Source: Chthoniobacteraceae bacterium | GTDB taxonomy: Bacteria; Verrucomicrobiota; Verrucomicrobiia; Chthoniobacterales; Chthoniobacteraceae | Assembly: GCA_028293625.1 (NCBI GenBank) | Contig: JAQGOL010000035.1 | Location: forward strand, 496,001 to 560,000 | Reading direction: 5' to 3' | Length of the DNA: 64,000 nt | In this document: positions 9,909-18,401 of the stretch, piece after piece | Position numbering within the stretch: position 1 is the first letter of the stretch | Layout of the letters: the number at the start of each line of letters is the position of its first letter | Notes under the pieces: generated by a model | The model's database searches: none | What the model saw: the letters and a program-made list of their open reading frames with translations, nothing else | Told to the model about the DNA's origin: nothing | Position numbers and translations under genes: made by a program

Positions 9909-10422
9909 CGATAGCCCGCATTGTAGTTAGCTCGCAGGAGTAACTCCGCCCGCGATAGTTGTAGTCCACTCGAAACGTCACTTGCCGGATATCCGCGTTA
10001 TCGGTGTTCGGCACGGCGGTGACAATGCGAGTAAGCGTTCCATTGATGAGCTGAATGCCGTTGGTGCCTTGAAGCGCCAGGCTTACTGTATTGGCCGTCC
10101 CGTTGTCGAAGGGTGTGCCTGCGTCATCGTCATAAACCGCGCCTGCAGGACTTGTGAAGGCGAGGACCGCGGGAACTGAGCCAGCGTTCCAGGGCACTGA
10201 AAGCGTGGTGTTAATATTACGCTCAAGGACCGCGCGGGCATTGGTCAGCGAGCGGACGCCGGCCGCGTTTCGATTGAGAACTCCCAAACCCTGGATGGAA
10301 GCAATGGCCGCCACTCCAATGAGCGTTGCAGCCACCAATACCTCGACCATGGCGAAGCCGTGCACTTGACGAATCACGCTCCTCTCATCGTGCAGCTGAG
10401 AGAGCTTTTCCTTGAGTCCCAT
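9901..10422 (-). CDS. prepilin-type N-terminal protein (PilV/GspI-like)
   Basis: The first gene of the three-gene pseudopilin set. The N-terminus carries a basic leader ending in HGFAMVEVLVAATLIGVAAI, the pattern for prepilin peptidase cleavage after Gly with Glu at +5. The mature protein is about 145 residues, small like PilV or GspI. The start is taken as the ATG at 10422 rather than an upstream TTG at 10431. Order and sizes (small V/I-like, W/J-like, X-like) match minor-pilin operons. No secretin, ATPase or peptidase gene is nearby, so these probably work with a machine encoded elsewhere. Confidence 0.78.
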   Translation of the reverse strand: MGLKEKLSQLHDERSVIRQVHGFAMVEVLVAATLIGVAAIASIQGLGVLNRNAAGVRSLTNARAVLERNINTTLSVPWNAGSVPAVLAFTSPAGAVYDDDAGTPFDNGTANTVSLALQGTNGIQLINGTLTRIVTAVPNTDNADIRQVTFRVDYNYRGRSYSCELTTMRAIDD

Positions 10423-10574
10423 CCCGCCCAAAAGTGGGCGAAGGCTTCAAGCAGTTCCAGTAGGAGTAAAGCCGGGGGCGTCAGCAGCAGGAGGAGCGAG
10501 GATCGCCAGCGAAGTTCAGACTATGCGCAGGCTGCAAGCCACGCGCCTGGCGCCGCAAAAAGGCTCGAGCCGAG

Positions 10575-11978
10575 TTATTTGGTGTAAGGCAGCGTACCGT
10601 TAACATCGACTTCATAGCCGCGTGCATGGATGTAATCCGTGCCTGGAAGGAAAGCATCGCCGTTGGCCTTGAGTCGGCGCGCCAGGTGGTTTTCGAGCCC
10701 GGCCTGAAGCGTGGCTTGGGCGGACTGGTTAACAAGATTGTTCTGCTGATATGGATCGGCGTCGTTGTCGAAAAGGAGCCATGGCCCGTTGAGATCGCGA
10801 ACGTAAGTGTAGCGGCTGGTTCGCAGGCCGCGATATTCTCTTCCGCCATTGCGCCGCTCAAATTCGCCAAATGGGGAAACGCACGTGAGCATGGCGGCAC
10901 CGTCCCCGGGATTTGGACCACCTCGCAGGTATCCGCTGTAGTCGAGTCCCTCGACACTGGGCGGGAGTGGCGCGCCAATGAGACCGAGGAGCGTCGGCAT
11001 GAAGTCTTCGGAATTAATCGGCGCATCGAGCTGCCGGGCGTTGCGACCAAAAACCGCCGGCCATCGGATCAGCAGTGGCACGCGGGCCGACTCGTCAAAG
11101 GGCTTTTGTTTTTTCCAAAGCCCCTGCGAGCCAAGCATGTCGCCGTGATCCGCAGTGAAAATGAGGATGGTATTTTCGGCAAGGCCGCTCTCGCGCAGTG
11201 TTTCAAGGAGGCCGCCCATGGCATCGTCGAGCGCGGAACAATGCGCATAATAGCCGGCAAGATTTTTGCGCGTTTCAGCTTCGATCGAAGCCGGTACGTT
11301 GGGTCGCAGGATCAGCTTTTTCGGATCATAAATCGCGCGGTATTTTGCCGGCGCAGTCAAGTAAGGATCATGTGGCGGCCCCCAGGCGAGCCAGAGCAGG
11401 AAAGGCTTGGTTTCTTTATTTCTGGCGCGCAGGTATTCCTGAGCAGCATTGGTTTGGTCCAGCGCGTCGTAGCCGGACCAATGGAGCTTTTCAGAGCTAT
11501 CGCCGTAATAGATGGAGTCGGTGTAATTGTGGGTGCATTCAAGCACCTTCCAATAGTCAAACCCCTGACGTCGTTCACGCGGGATGAAGTTTGAGCGCCC
11601 GTGCCCGTCAATGTGCCATTTGCCGATCGCGGCGGTATCGTATCCGGCGGCTTTGAGCACTTTTGGCAGGGTAACGGCCTCGGGATTCAGCGGCACATCG
11701 TTAAGGAAAACGCCATGTGTGAGTGGTCGCTGGCCTGTGAGTAATGAGGCGCGCGTGGGCGAACAAACTGGCATGCCGGCGACGGCGTTGATAAAGCGCG
11801 CGCTTTCGGCCGCGAGCTTGTCGAGGTTGGGTGTCCTGACGTTTGGATCGCCGGCAAAACCAAACGCCTGCGGCCGCCATTGGTCCGCCAGCACCACCAC
11901 GATGTTCGGCCGAGCCGGCGAATCAACGGCGAACGCGCGCAGCGTGCAAAGCAACGCAATGAGCAAACGTGATGTCAT
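10575..11978 (-). CDS. sulfatase 1 (arylsulfatase/choline-sulfatase-like)
   Basis: A 467-residue exported sulfatase. A signal peptide (about 1-18) precedes the metal-binding start NIVVVLADQWRP and the formylglycine site CSPTR at 72-76, so Cys72 is the residue to be oxidised. FTADHGDMLGSQGLWKK carries the second metal and active-site residues. It should hydrolyse sulfate esters, probably of a polysaccharide, in the periplasm or outside the cell. It is the last gene of a three-sulfatase operon; its ATG overlaps the stop of the gene before it by 4 bp. No formylglycine-generating or radical-SAM maturase gene is in the window. Confidence 0.92.
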   Translation of the reverse strand: MTSRLLIALLCTLRAFAVDSPARPNIVVVLADQWRPQAFGFAGDPNVRTPNLDKLAAESARFINAVAGMPVCSPTRASLLTGQRPLTHGVFLNDVPLNPEAVTLPKVLKAAGYDTAAIGKWHIDGHGRSNFIPRERRQGFDYWKVLECTHNYTDSIYYGDSSEKLHWSGYDALDQTNAAQEYLRARNKETKPFLLWLAWGPPHDPYLTAPAKYRAIYDPKKLILRPNVPASIEAETRKNLAGYYAHCSALDDAMGGLLETLRESGLAENTILIFTADHGDMLGSQGLWKKQKPFDESARVPLLIRWPAVFGRNARQLDAPINSEDFMPTLLGLIGAPLPPSVEGLDYSGYLRGGPNPGDGAAMLTCVSPFGEFERRNGGREYRGLRTSRYTYVRDLNGPWLLFDNDADPYQQNNLVNQSAQATLQAGLENHLARRLKANGDAFLPGTDYIHARGYEVDVNGTLPYTK

Positions 11979-13426
11979 TCGCGTTTTGGACCCGATCGCG
12001 CGGGATCCATCGCCTTGCTCAATGCCTCATCAGGGCCGCCGCCAAATTGCTGCCAGTAGAGCGCCTTCATCGGGTTCACTTTGGGGCCAATCGCCTCCTC
12101 GTTGATGAGCATTGGCTGCACGGCGCTCCACCAGCGGTCGTATGTCGCGCGCAACATTTCCACTTCGGCAGGATGATCTGCGATCACGTTGGTTTTTTCA
12201 CCAGGATCGCTTTGCAGATCATAAAGTTCAGCATTGTTTACCAGGGTAAAGCGCGAGTCCCGGATCGAGCATCCTTGGTATTTAAAATCCGCGGATTTCC
12301 CGTATGGCCACCGCCCGACATGCGTAACCAGCGTCCGGTTCGGCCACTTCGCAACTGGATCCATCAACAACGAAAGAAGGCTCAGTCCCTCGATTTGTTG
12401 TTTTAACTGCGCGTCGGGCACGATGCCCGTGATTTCCGTCAGCGTGGGCAAAATGTCGATATGCGCGGTAAGTGCCGGCACGTCGCGTCCACCTTTCCAT
12501 TTGGCAGGCCAGCGCCAGAACGACGGCACGCGCGTCCCGCCCTGATACGGAGTGACCTTTTGTCCGCGCATTCCGGCATTGAAGATTTTCGTGCCGAAAG
12601 TGCCGCCGTTGTCCGTGAGGAAAATGACAAGCGTGTTATCCGCGATGCCCCATTCATCGAGCTTGGCGAGCAGACGGGCGAAGTTGGCGTCCACATTTTC
12701 GATCATGCCGAAAAACTTCGCCGTCTCATCCGGGACCTTCCCCTTGTAGTGCGCAAAATAGTTTTCCGGGCATTGCAAAGGCGCGTGCGCGGCATTCGGG
12801 GTAATACAGGCAAAAAACGGAATCCCTGCATCGAGTTGTTCGTCCATCCACTCAATCGCATGGGAGAAAAAAACATCGGTGCAGTACCCATTGGTTTTTT
12901 CAAAGACGCCATTGTGCAGGATCGCGGGATTGAAATAGAGGTTGCCGGGCGCGTCGCCGCAGGAGCCGGGATAGGTCTGCCCGATGCCGCCGCCTCCGTG
13001 AATGAACATTTCGTCAAAGCCGCGTTTTGTGGGCCAGTGATCGGGTTCGTCGCCAAGATGCCACTTCCCGAAAATCCCGGTCGCGTAACCGGCGGCCTTG
13101 AGGATTTGGGCGAGTGTGATGGCGTCGGGCGCAAGCCGCTCGCGCTCATAAATAGTATGGGTGACGCCGTTTTTAAACTCGTGCCGGCCGGTCAGCAGCG
13201 CGGCGCGTGTCGGCGCGCAGGTCGGACTGACATGGAAGTCGGTAAAACGCAGGCTTTGAGCCCAGAACGCATCGACGGCCGGCGTTTTGATCAACGGGTT
13301 TCCAAGGCACGCGAAATCGCCGTAACCGATATCGTCCGGCATCACGAGGATGATGCTCGGGCGCCTCGTCTCCGCCGCGTGCAGAGAGAGGCCAACGCTT
13401 AACGCCAGGATTAGCAGGAATTTCAT
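11975..13426 (-). CDS. sulfatase 2 (arylsulfatase A-like)
   Basis: A 483-residue exported sulfatase, second in the operon. A signal peptide ends near residue 17. The metal motif is MPDDIGYGD and the formylglycine motif CAPTR starts at Cys70. KWHLGDEP and FLTDNGG are further active-site blocks typical of arylsulfatase A. It overlaps both neighbouring sulfatase genes by 4 bp, which points to translational coupling. The substrate cannot be read from sequence; three different sulfatase subtypes in one operon suggest removal of several sulfate groups from one complex polysaccharide. Confidence 0.92.
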   Translation of the reverse strand: MKFLLILALSVGLSLHAAETRRPSIILVMPDDIGYGDFACLGNPLIKTPAVDAFWAQSLRFTDFHVSPTCAPTRAALLTGRHEFKNGVTHTIYERERLAPDAITLAQILKAAGYATGIFGKWHLGDEPDHWPTKRGFDEMFIHGGGGIGQTYPGSCGDAPGNLYFNPAILHNGVFEKTNGYCTDVFFSHAIEWMDEQLDAGIPFFACITPNAAHAPLQCPENYFAHYKGKVPDETAKFFGMIENVDANFARLLAKLDEWGIADNTLVIFLTDNGGTFGTKIFNAGMRGQKVTPYQGGTRVPSFWRWPAKWKGGRDVPALTAHIDILPTLTEITGIVPDAQLKQQIEGLSLLSLLMDPVAKWPNRTLVTHVGRWPYGKSADFKYQGCSIRDSRFTLVNNAELYDLQSDPGEKTNVIADHPAEVEMLRATYDRWWSAVQPMLINEEAIGPKVNPMKALYWQQFGGGPDEALSKAMDPARSGPKRE

Positions 13427-15072
13427 GGCGCCGTGGAAGGGATGGCTCCGGAGTAGATGAACTCGTCCCGGCTCAGCGTGCCGTTTTTATCCGTGTCGAA
13501 TTTGTCAAAGCGTTTCGGATCCGGGGCCGGTTGATCCGTGAGAAATTCCTCGCGAGTGAGCTGGCCGTCCTGGTCTTTGTCGCGCCTGGCAAACAAGGCT
13601 GCGCGATCGGCTTTTTCTTTCTCGGAAGCAATCTGCGGTTTGGCTTCGGGGAACTGACTGGAAAGGATGCCGCGCAGTTTGACGACCACTTCCGGCCGGT
13701 CGTTCGCGAGGTTTTTTGTTTCCAGAGGATCGTTTTCGTAATCGTAGAGTTCAATCTCCGCACGCTCCGCCGGTGCGCCGGGCACCTTCCATTCAACCAG
13801 CCGATATTGTGTCGTGCGAAGCGCGCGGCCGATGCGTTCGCCACGGGGGAACGTGTGGAGAATGTAATCTTTGGCGCCCTGCGTAAGATCGTGCAGCGCG
13901 GGAACAAAACTGCGTCCTTCCACAGCGGCGGACGGCGCCGGCAGGTCGGCAAGTTCCGCAAGCGTGGGGTAAATATCCACGGTTTCAATCAGCGCCGCGC
14001 TTTTTCCTTTAAGGATGCCGGGACCTGCCACGATCACCGGAATGCGCGCGGCCTCCTCGTAGTTTGTATGCTTGGACCACATCCCATGGTCACCAAGATG
14101 CCAGCCGTGGTCGCCCCAGAGCACGATGATGGTTTTTTCCGCGAGCCCGCTGGCATCGAGCGCATCGAGCACGCGTCCGAGCTGCGCATCCACGTAACTC
14201 ACCGCAGCGTGGTAGCCATGAATGAGCATTCGCGCTGTTTCATCGTCGAGCGGACCGGTCTCCGGGATGTCGGAATATTGCCGCACCTCGCTCCAGTTGG
14301 TCGGTGCAAACGCAGGGGCGCCATCCGGTGGGGTGCGCCGTTCGGGCAGTGAAAAAGCGGCGCGATCGTAAAGATCCCAGTATTTTTTAGGCGCGCAGAA
14401 CGGCATATGAGGTTTCAAAAAACCGACAGCCATGAAGAACGGTTCATCGGGCTTTGCGGCATGCAGACGCCGCACGGCTTCAGTGGCGATGCGGCCATCC
14501 GGGTAACCGTCATCCGGCACATCGGCCGCCTCGACGGGAGCACCGTGCGCCATCTCTTTCGTCACGGTTTTATTGGCGAAAAGCGCTTCCTCACGGGTCA
14601 TGGTTTTCCGGTTTTCGGGCAGCGCGTAACTGACCGTTTTTTCGCGAAATAACGGCACGCTCCACGACGCCGGGTCATCGTCATTGCCGTGACCGATGTG
14701 AAAAATTTTCCCAATTCCCTCGGCGCGATAGCCGTTTGCCATGAAGTGCTGCGTGAGGGTGATCGTTTGCGGGGCGGCCTTGCGGAAATTCGTGCCAAGA
14801 TCGTAGATGCCAAGGGAGGTGGGACGCCGCCCGGTCATGAGCGCGTTGCGCGAAGGCGCGCAGACCGCCTGATTGCAATACGCGCGGTTGAACACGACGC
14901 CGCGGGCGGCGAGGCGGTCGAAATTGGGCGATTTAATCGTCCGATCGCCATAACACCCAAGCAACGGTTTAAGGTCATCGACTGCGATGAATAGAACGTT
15001 GGGTTTGTGATCGGCCGCCAGTGCGGCGCTGCAAACAAGAGAGAGCGATGCGAGAAGAAGAAGGCGGTACAT
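13423..15072 (-). CDS. sulfatase 3 (iduronate-2-sulfatase-like) with C-terminal EF-hands
   Basis: A 549-residue exported sulfatase, first gene of the operon. A signal peptide (about 1-19) is followed by VLFIAVDDLKPLLGCYGD and the formylglycine site CAPSR at 71-75; LWGDHGWHLGDHGMWSKH is the metal-binding block typical of iduronate-2-sulfatase-like enzymes. Unusually, the C-terminus adds two EF-hand loops, DKDQDGQLTREE (498-509) and DTDKNGTLSRDE (526-537), a calcium-binding module. The fusion could stabilise the enzyme outside the cell or tether it to another calcium-dependent protein; that is inference. Confidence 0.92.
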   Translation of the reverse strand: MYRLLLLASLSLVCSAALAADHKPNVLFIAVDDLKPLLGCYGDRTIKSPNFDRLAARGVVFNRAYCNQAVCAPSRNALMTGRRPTSLGIYDLGTNFRKAAPQTITLTQHFMANGYRAEGIGKIFHIGHGNDDDPASWSVPLFREKTVSYALPENRKTMTREEALFANKTVTKEMAHGAPVEAADVPDDGYPDGRIATEAVRRLHAAKPDEPFFMAVGFLKPHMPFCAPKKYWDLYDRAAFSLPERRTPPDGAPAFAPTNWSEVRQYSDIPETGPLDDETARMLIHGYHAAVSYVDAQLGRVLDALDASGLAEKTIIVLWGDHGWHLGDHGMWSKHTNYEEAARIPVIVAGPGILKGKSAALIETVDIYPTLAELADLPAPSAAVEGRSFVPALHDLTQGAKDYILHTFPRGERIGRALRTTQYRLVEWKVPGAPAERAEIELYDYENDPLETKNLANDRPEVVVKLRGILSSQFPEAKPQIASEKEKADRAALFARRDKDQDGQLTREEFLTDQPAPDPKRFDKFDTDKNGTLSRDEFIYSGAIPSTAP

Positions 15073-15257
15073 AAGGGGGGAGTTTTTCCGGGGTTGGCCT
15101 TGATGGTGGCTTCATCATGCCTTTCGGATTTGCCGGTAAACAGCCAGTTTGGGGCGTTGAAGAATCAAGCGCAAGCTGACTGGAAAAGAGACTTGATCCA
15201 ACGTTCTCTTCAATGGAGAAGCGGCGTCCGTGACCGTGCGATTAGGCGGCTTTTTGT

Positions 15258-15605
15258 TCATGCGGAGGCAGCTGCCGCGCCAAAAAGAAGCAGGTTGAGC
15301 ACTGCGATCCCGGCCGCCCCGGTTAGTAGCAATGCAAGTATCGCGCCGGACCGACCCGGCCGCGCCGTATCGCACCAAAGCGCGAGAATGATGAGCGCGA
15401 GCCCCGGCGGACCAATAATCGCCAGAAAGAGGAAAACCTCCAAAGGAGAAGAACTTACCTGCGCCATTAAAAGGCAGATGGTCACCACGTTGGCAAGACT
15501 GTAAGCCCCAAGAGTCAGCCCTCCGAGCCGTCGAAAGGAGAGACGTTTGGGCGTGGAAACGCCGCTCCCCTGATGGTCAGGACCTGATTGCTTTTGGAGG
15601 CTCAT
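15258..15605 (-). CDS. small membrane protein, unknown
   Basis: A 115-residue protein with about three predicted membrane segments, near residues 30-48, 54-72 and 84-112, separated by short loops; the first 27 residues are polar. It has an ATG start and lies 185 bp upstream of the sulfatase operon on the same strand. No family is recognised. The pattern of hydrophobic helices with basic flanks and a plausible start makes a real gene likely, but without known homologues this is moderate. Confidence 0.5.
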   Translation of the reverse strand: MSLQKQSGPDHQGSGVSTPKRLSFRRLGGLTLGAYSLANVVTICLLMAQVSSSPLEVFLFLAIIGPPGLALIILALWCDTARPGRSGAILALLLTGAAGIAVLNLLLFGAAAASA

Positions 15606-15964
15606 CGCAATGTTTTTTAAATAAATCGCTCAAGCTTCTGTTTGTCCATTTGAACTGAGACAAACTCGCAATAACCGCCACGTCTATCATGGAACACCGG
15701 AGCGATCAGCCATGCGCTGGATCGGTTTGGCCCCGCCATTAAATGCTCTGGACGCGTGTCTGTTCGGGCTGGCCACGTGTCTGTTCAGGCTGGCCACGTG
15801 TCTGCTCGGGCTGGTCACGTGTCTGCTCGGGCTGGCCACGTGTCTGCTCGGGCTGGACGCGTGTCTGCTCGGGCTGGACGCGTGTCTGCTCCGAGTTTTG
15901 CGGCGGCGGGGAGAGGGTTTGATCGCCAAAGCGGGTTTGCCGCGTGTAAAGTTTCACGCGGTTC
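15606..15964. other. divergent intergenic region
   Basis: This 359-bp stretch separates the leftward small membrane protein from the rightward DUF1592 gene, so it should hold promoters for both. Its only striking content is the 21-bp tandem repeat described separately. Reading frames across the repeat stay open on both strands only because the unit is a multiple of three without stop codons; I do not regard them as genes. Confidence 0.6.
15751..15897. repeat. 21-bp tandem repeat, seven units
   Basis: Seven head-to-tail copies with unit GCCACGTGTCTGCTCGGGCTG or close variants start at 15751, 15772, 15793, 15814, 15835, 15856 and 15877; the last copy decays at its end. Units differ mainly at positions 2-4, alternating between a CACGTG core (units 2, 3, 5, and 4 with TCACGTG) and an ACGCGT core (units 1, 6, 7). 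Both cores are 6-bp palindromes. The length equals two helical turns, so the cores face the same side of the DNA. It could be an array of protein-binding sites or a slippage-prone minisatellite. Confidence 0.95.
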
Positions 15965-18397
15965 ATGAATTCCCCCCTTTTCATCCTCGGAATTGCGTCC
16001 TTTGTCCTCTGCCTGCGGGCGGAGTCTCAGGGGGCCACGGCTTGGCTGCACCCAGATCCGGCCCTCAAAGCGCCTGAGATTTTTGAACAGTATTGTTTTG
16101 ATTGCCATGGCGAAGGCAGCAGGAAAGGCGGGTTCGCACTCGATGATCTGCTCAAGCACGGCGACGCCACGCAATGGGAAAAGGTCTGGAAAACGGTAAG
16201 GCAAGGATTCATGCCGCCGCCGGACGACGCGGAACGGCTGCCCGACCCGGCTCGGAAAGCGCTCACGCATTGGATCGCGGAACAGCAGCTTGGAGTAGAC
16301 TATTCAAAGCCCGATCCGGGACGAGTCACCATGCGGCGGCTGAACCGGATGGAGTATGAATTTACCGTGACGGACCTGTTCGGGGTCGACCTGGTCTCCG
16401 AAGGCAACTTTAGCAGTGACGCGGCAAGCAGCCGGGCACGGCTCCGCGACATGCTGCCGCCCGATGATACGGCCTTTGGCTTTGATAACATCGGCGATTT
16501 CCAAACGCTTTCTCCGGCGCTCCTTGAGAAGTATTTCAACCTTGCGGAGTTTGTCGTGGATCGGGTTATCCTGCAGGCTGGGCCGCGCGTTCCTGAGCTC
16601 GTGCTGGATAATGCCAGGCTTGCGATCACGAGAAACAAGGACTCAAAAATCACGGAACATCAGGCCGGGTTTGATGTGGCGCAGGGCGGCAAGTATCGGT
16701 TTGAAATCCAGTTTATCCTTGGCGGCTGGCAGGAATACGGAGGCGCTTACGAGTTTTCACTTGCCATCGATGGCGGCGCGTTGATCAAGGAAACCGTTGA
16801 GCAAGGAGGCTACAAGACTTACCGTTTCTCCAAGGAAATCACCCTTGAACAAGGCGCGCATCGACTCGGCTTTTTAACGGCGCCGATCAAACCGGGCGTG
16901 ACCGGCTCGTTTACCCCGCTGGAGTTGCGGCCCAAACTCAAACTCGTCGGCCCACTGGATGCCGGCGTTTTCGAGTATCCGGAGTCGCACCGGAGGATCT
17001 TCTTTCAAGGCGAAGCGCCGGACTCAAAGAGCGAACGGCGGGAATACGCGCGTCAGATTATGAAACGGGTGGCCGATCGCGCGTTTCGGCGTCCTGCGCC
17101 GGATGCGCTTCTGGAAAGGCTGGCCGATCTTGTCATGCGCGCCCCGGAGTTTCGCCGCGGTGTCGGCGAGGGGCTCATGGCGATTCTTACTTCGCCCAAG
17201 TTCCTTTTTCGCTCCGAGTTGCAGCTGAATCCCGACGATTCCAAGACGATCCATTTGTTCGATGAATTCGCGCTTGCTTCGCGGATTGCGTCGCTGCTCT
17301 GGCTGAGTATTCCCGACGAAGAACTATCGGCTTTGGCGGCTCGCGGCGAACTCCGCAAAAATCTCGCGGCGCAAGTTCGCCGAATGCTGGCCGACTCAAA
17401 GTCCGCGCGTTTTTTCGAGGATTTCCCGGGGCAATGGCTGCGGACGCGCAACATATTAATGACCCCGATCTCCCGGGTTGATGTGAAGATCAATCCGTTA
17501 CGCGAGGCAATGAAGCGGGAGACCGAAATGTTATTTGAATACATCGCGCGCAACGACCGCGATCTTCTCGAGATAGTGACCGCCAACTATAGCTTCCTTA
17601 ATCGCGACCTCGCCAAATATTACGGAGTAGCCGGTGTGACCGGAGACGGTTTTGAGCGGGTTAATTTAAGCGCGGAGAGCAAGCGCGGCGGCATTCTTAC
17701 CCAGGCGAGCTTTCTGATATCCACTTCAAATCCCAACCGCACTTCGCCGGTCAAACGCGGGCTTTTTGTGTTGGAAAATCTGCTGGCCATTCAACCGCCG
17801 CCGCCGCCGCCGAGTGTGGCGGCGCTCGATGATTCAAAGGCGGACGGCGTGACTCCAAAAAGCGTGCGCGAGCAGCTTGCACTTCATCGGGCGGACAAAT
17901 CGTGCGCCGCTTGTCACGATCACTTTGATCCGATTGGAATCGTGCTGGAAAACTACGATCTGATCGGCGGCTGGCGTGCGAGGGAGAACGGCGAGCTGAT
18001 TGCCCCGGATGAAAAAACGACCACCGGCCAGCGGCTTGCCGGAGTCGACGATTTGAAGCGATATTTCGCGAGCAGAAAGGAAGAGTTCTATCGCTGTGCG
18101 AGCGAGAAGCTTCTTACTTACGCTTTGGGGCGCGGGCTGGAACCCGCCGACTCGGTGACCGTGGATGAATTAGGCGGGAAATTGATGGCGGACAATGGCC
18201 GGTTTTCCACGCTGCTGATGGGCGTCATTGAAAGCGCTCCTTTTCAGATGCGCCGCGGCGACGATGGCGCATCCAAATCCGCGCCCGGCTTGCAGATTCC
18301 GGCGACTCCGCCTCCCGAGAAACGCAAAGGTCCGAAAAGGAAAGAAAAGCCTGAGAACACGGAGGCGCCTCCGGAAAAAGTGGCGGCCGTTGAGTAA
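15965..18397 (+). CDS. planctomycete-type cytochrome/DUF1592-family protein
   Basis: An exported 810-residue protein. A signal peptide (about 1-20) is followed by a c-type heme motif CFDCH at 44-48. Blocks typical of DUF1587 (MRRLNRMEYEFTVTDLFG), a carbohydrate-binding-like beta domain, DUF1595/DUF1592, DUF1588 (GILTQASFLISTSNPNRTSP) and DUF1585 follow, with a second CxxCH (CAACH, 647-651) in the last part. The C-terminus is Lys/Glu/Pro-rich. Such proteins are widespread in Planctomycetes and Verrucomicrobia and are thought to take part in extracytoplasmic redox reactions, perhaps on polysaccharides; no activity is established. It is translationally close to the DUF1552 gene (4 bp apart), a conserved pair. 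Confidence 0.9.
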   Translation: MNSPLFILGIASFVLCLRAESQGATAWLHPDPALKAPEIFEQYCFDCHGEGSRKGGFALDDLLKHGDATQWEKVWKTVRQGFMPPPDDAERLPDPARKALTHWIAEQQLGVDYSKPDPGRVTMRRLNRMEYEFTVTDLFGVDLVSEGNFSSDAASSRARLRDMLPPDDTAFGFDNIGDFQTLSPALLEKYFNLAEFVVDRVILQAGPRVPELVLDNARLAITRNKDSKITEHQAGFDVAQGGKYRFEIQFILGGWQEYGGAYEFSLAIDGGALIKETVEQGGYKTYRFSKEITLEQGAHRLGFLTAPIKPGVTGSFTPLELRPKLKLVGPLDAGVFEYPESHRRIFFQGEAPDSKSERREYARQIMKRVADRAFRRPAPDALLERLADLVMRAPEFRRGVGEGLMAILTSPKFLFRSELQLNPDDSKTIHLFDEFALASRIASLLWLSIPDEELSALAARGELRKNLAAQVRRMLADSKSARFFEDFPGQWLRTRNILMTPISRVDVKINPLREAMKRETEMLFEYIARNDRDLLEIVTANYSFLNRDLAKYYGVAGVTGDGFERVNLSAESKRGGILTQASFLISTSNPNRTSPVKRGLFVLENLLAIQPPPPPPSVAALDDSKADGVTPKSVREQLALHRADKSCAACHDHFDPIGIVLENYDLIGGWRARENGELIAPDEKTTTGQRLAGVDDLKRYFASRKEEFYRCASEKLLTYALGRGLEPADSVTVDELGGKLMADNGRFSTLLMGVIESAPFQMRRGDDGASKSAPGLQIPATPPPEKRKGPKRKEKPENTEAPPEKVAAVE

Positions 18398-18401
18398 CTT
18401 T

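Noticed and set aside
10626-11594. A long plus-strand open frame of 322 codons opposite sulfatase 1, and similar long ones opposite sulfatases 2 and 3.
   Set aside because: The sulfatase frames carry clear conserved motifs; the antisense frames do not, and such shadows are common in GC-rich genes.
15751-15897. Possible CRISPR array.
   Set aside because: Copies are contiguous with no unique spacers, and no cas genes are present.
15739-15984. Open frames on both strands across the 21-bp repeat, coding for QPEQTRG-type repeats.
   Set aside because: The unit is a multiple of three with no stops, so every frame is open; there is no start with a ribosome site, and the region is between divergent genes.
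18228-18401. Earlier start for the DUF1552 protein, overlapping the DUF1592 gene.
   Set aside because: The ATG at 18402 gives a proper twin-arginine signal four bases after the previous stop.
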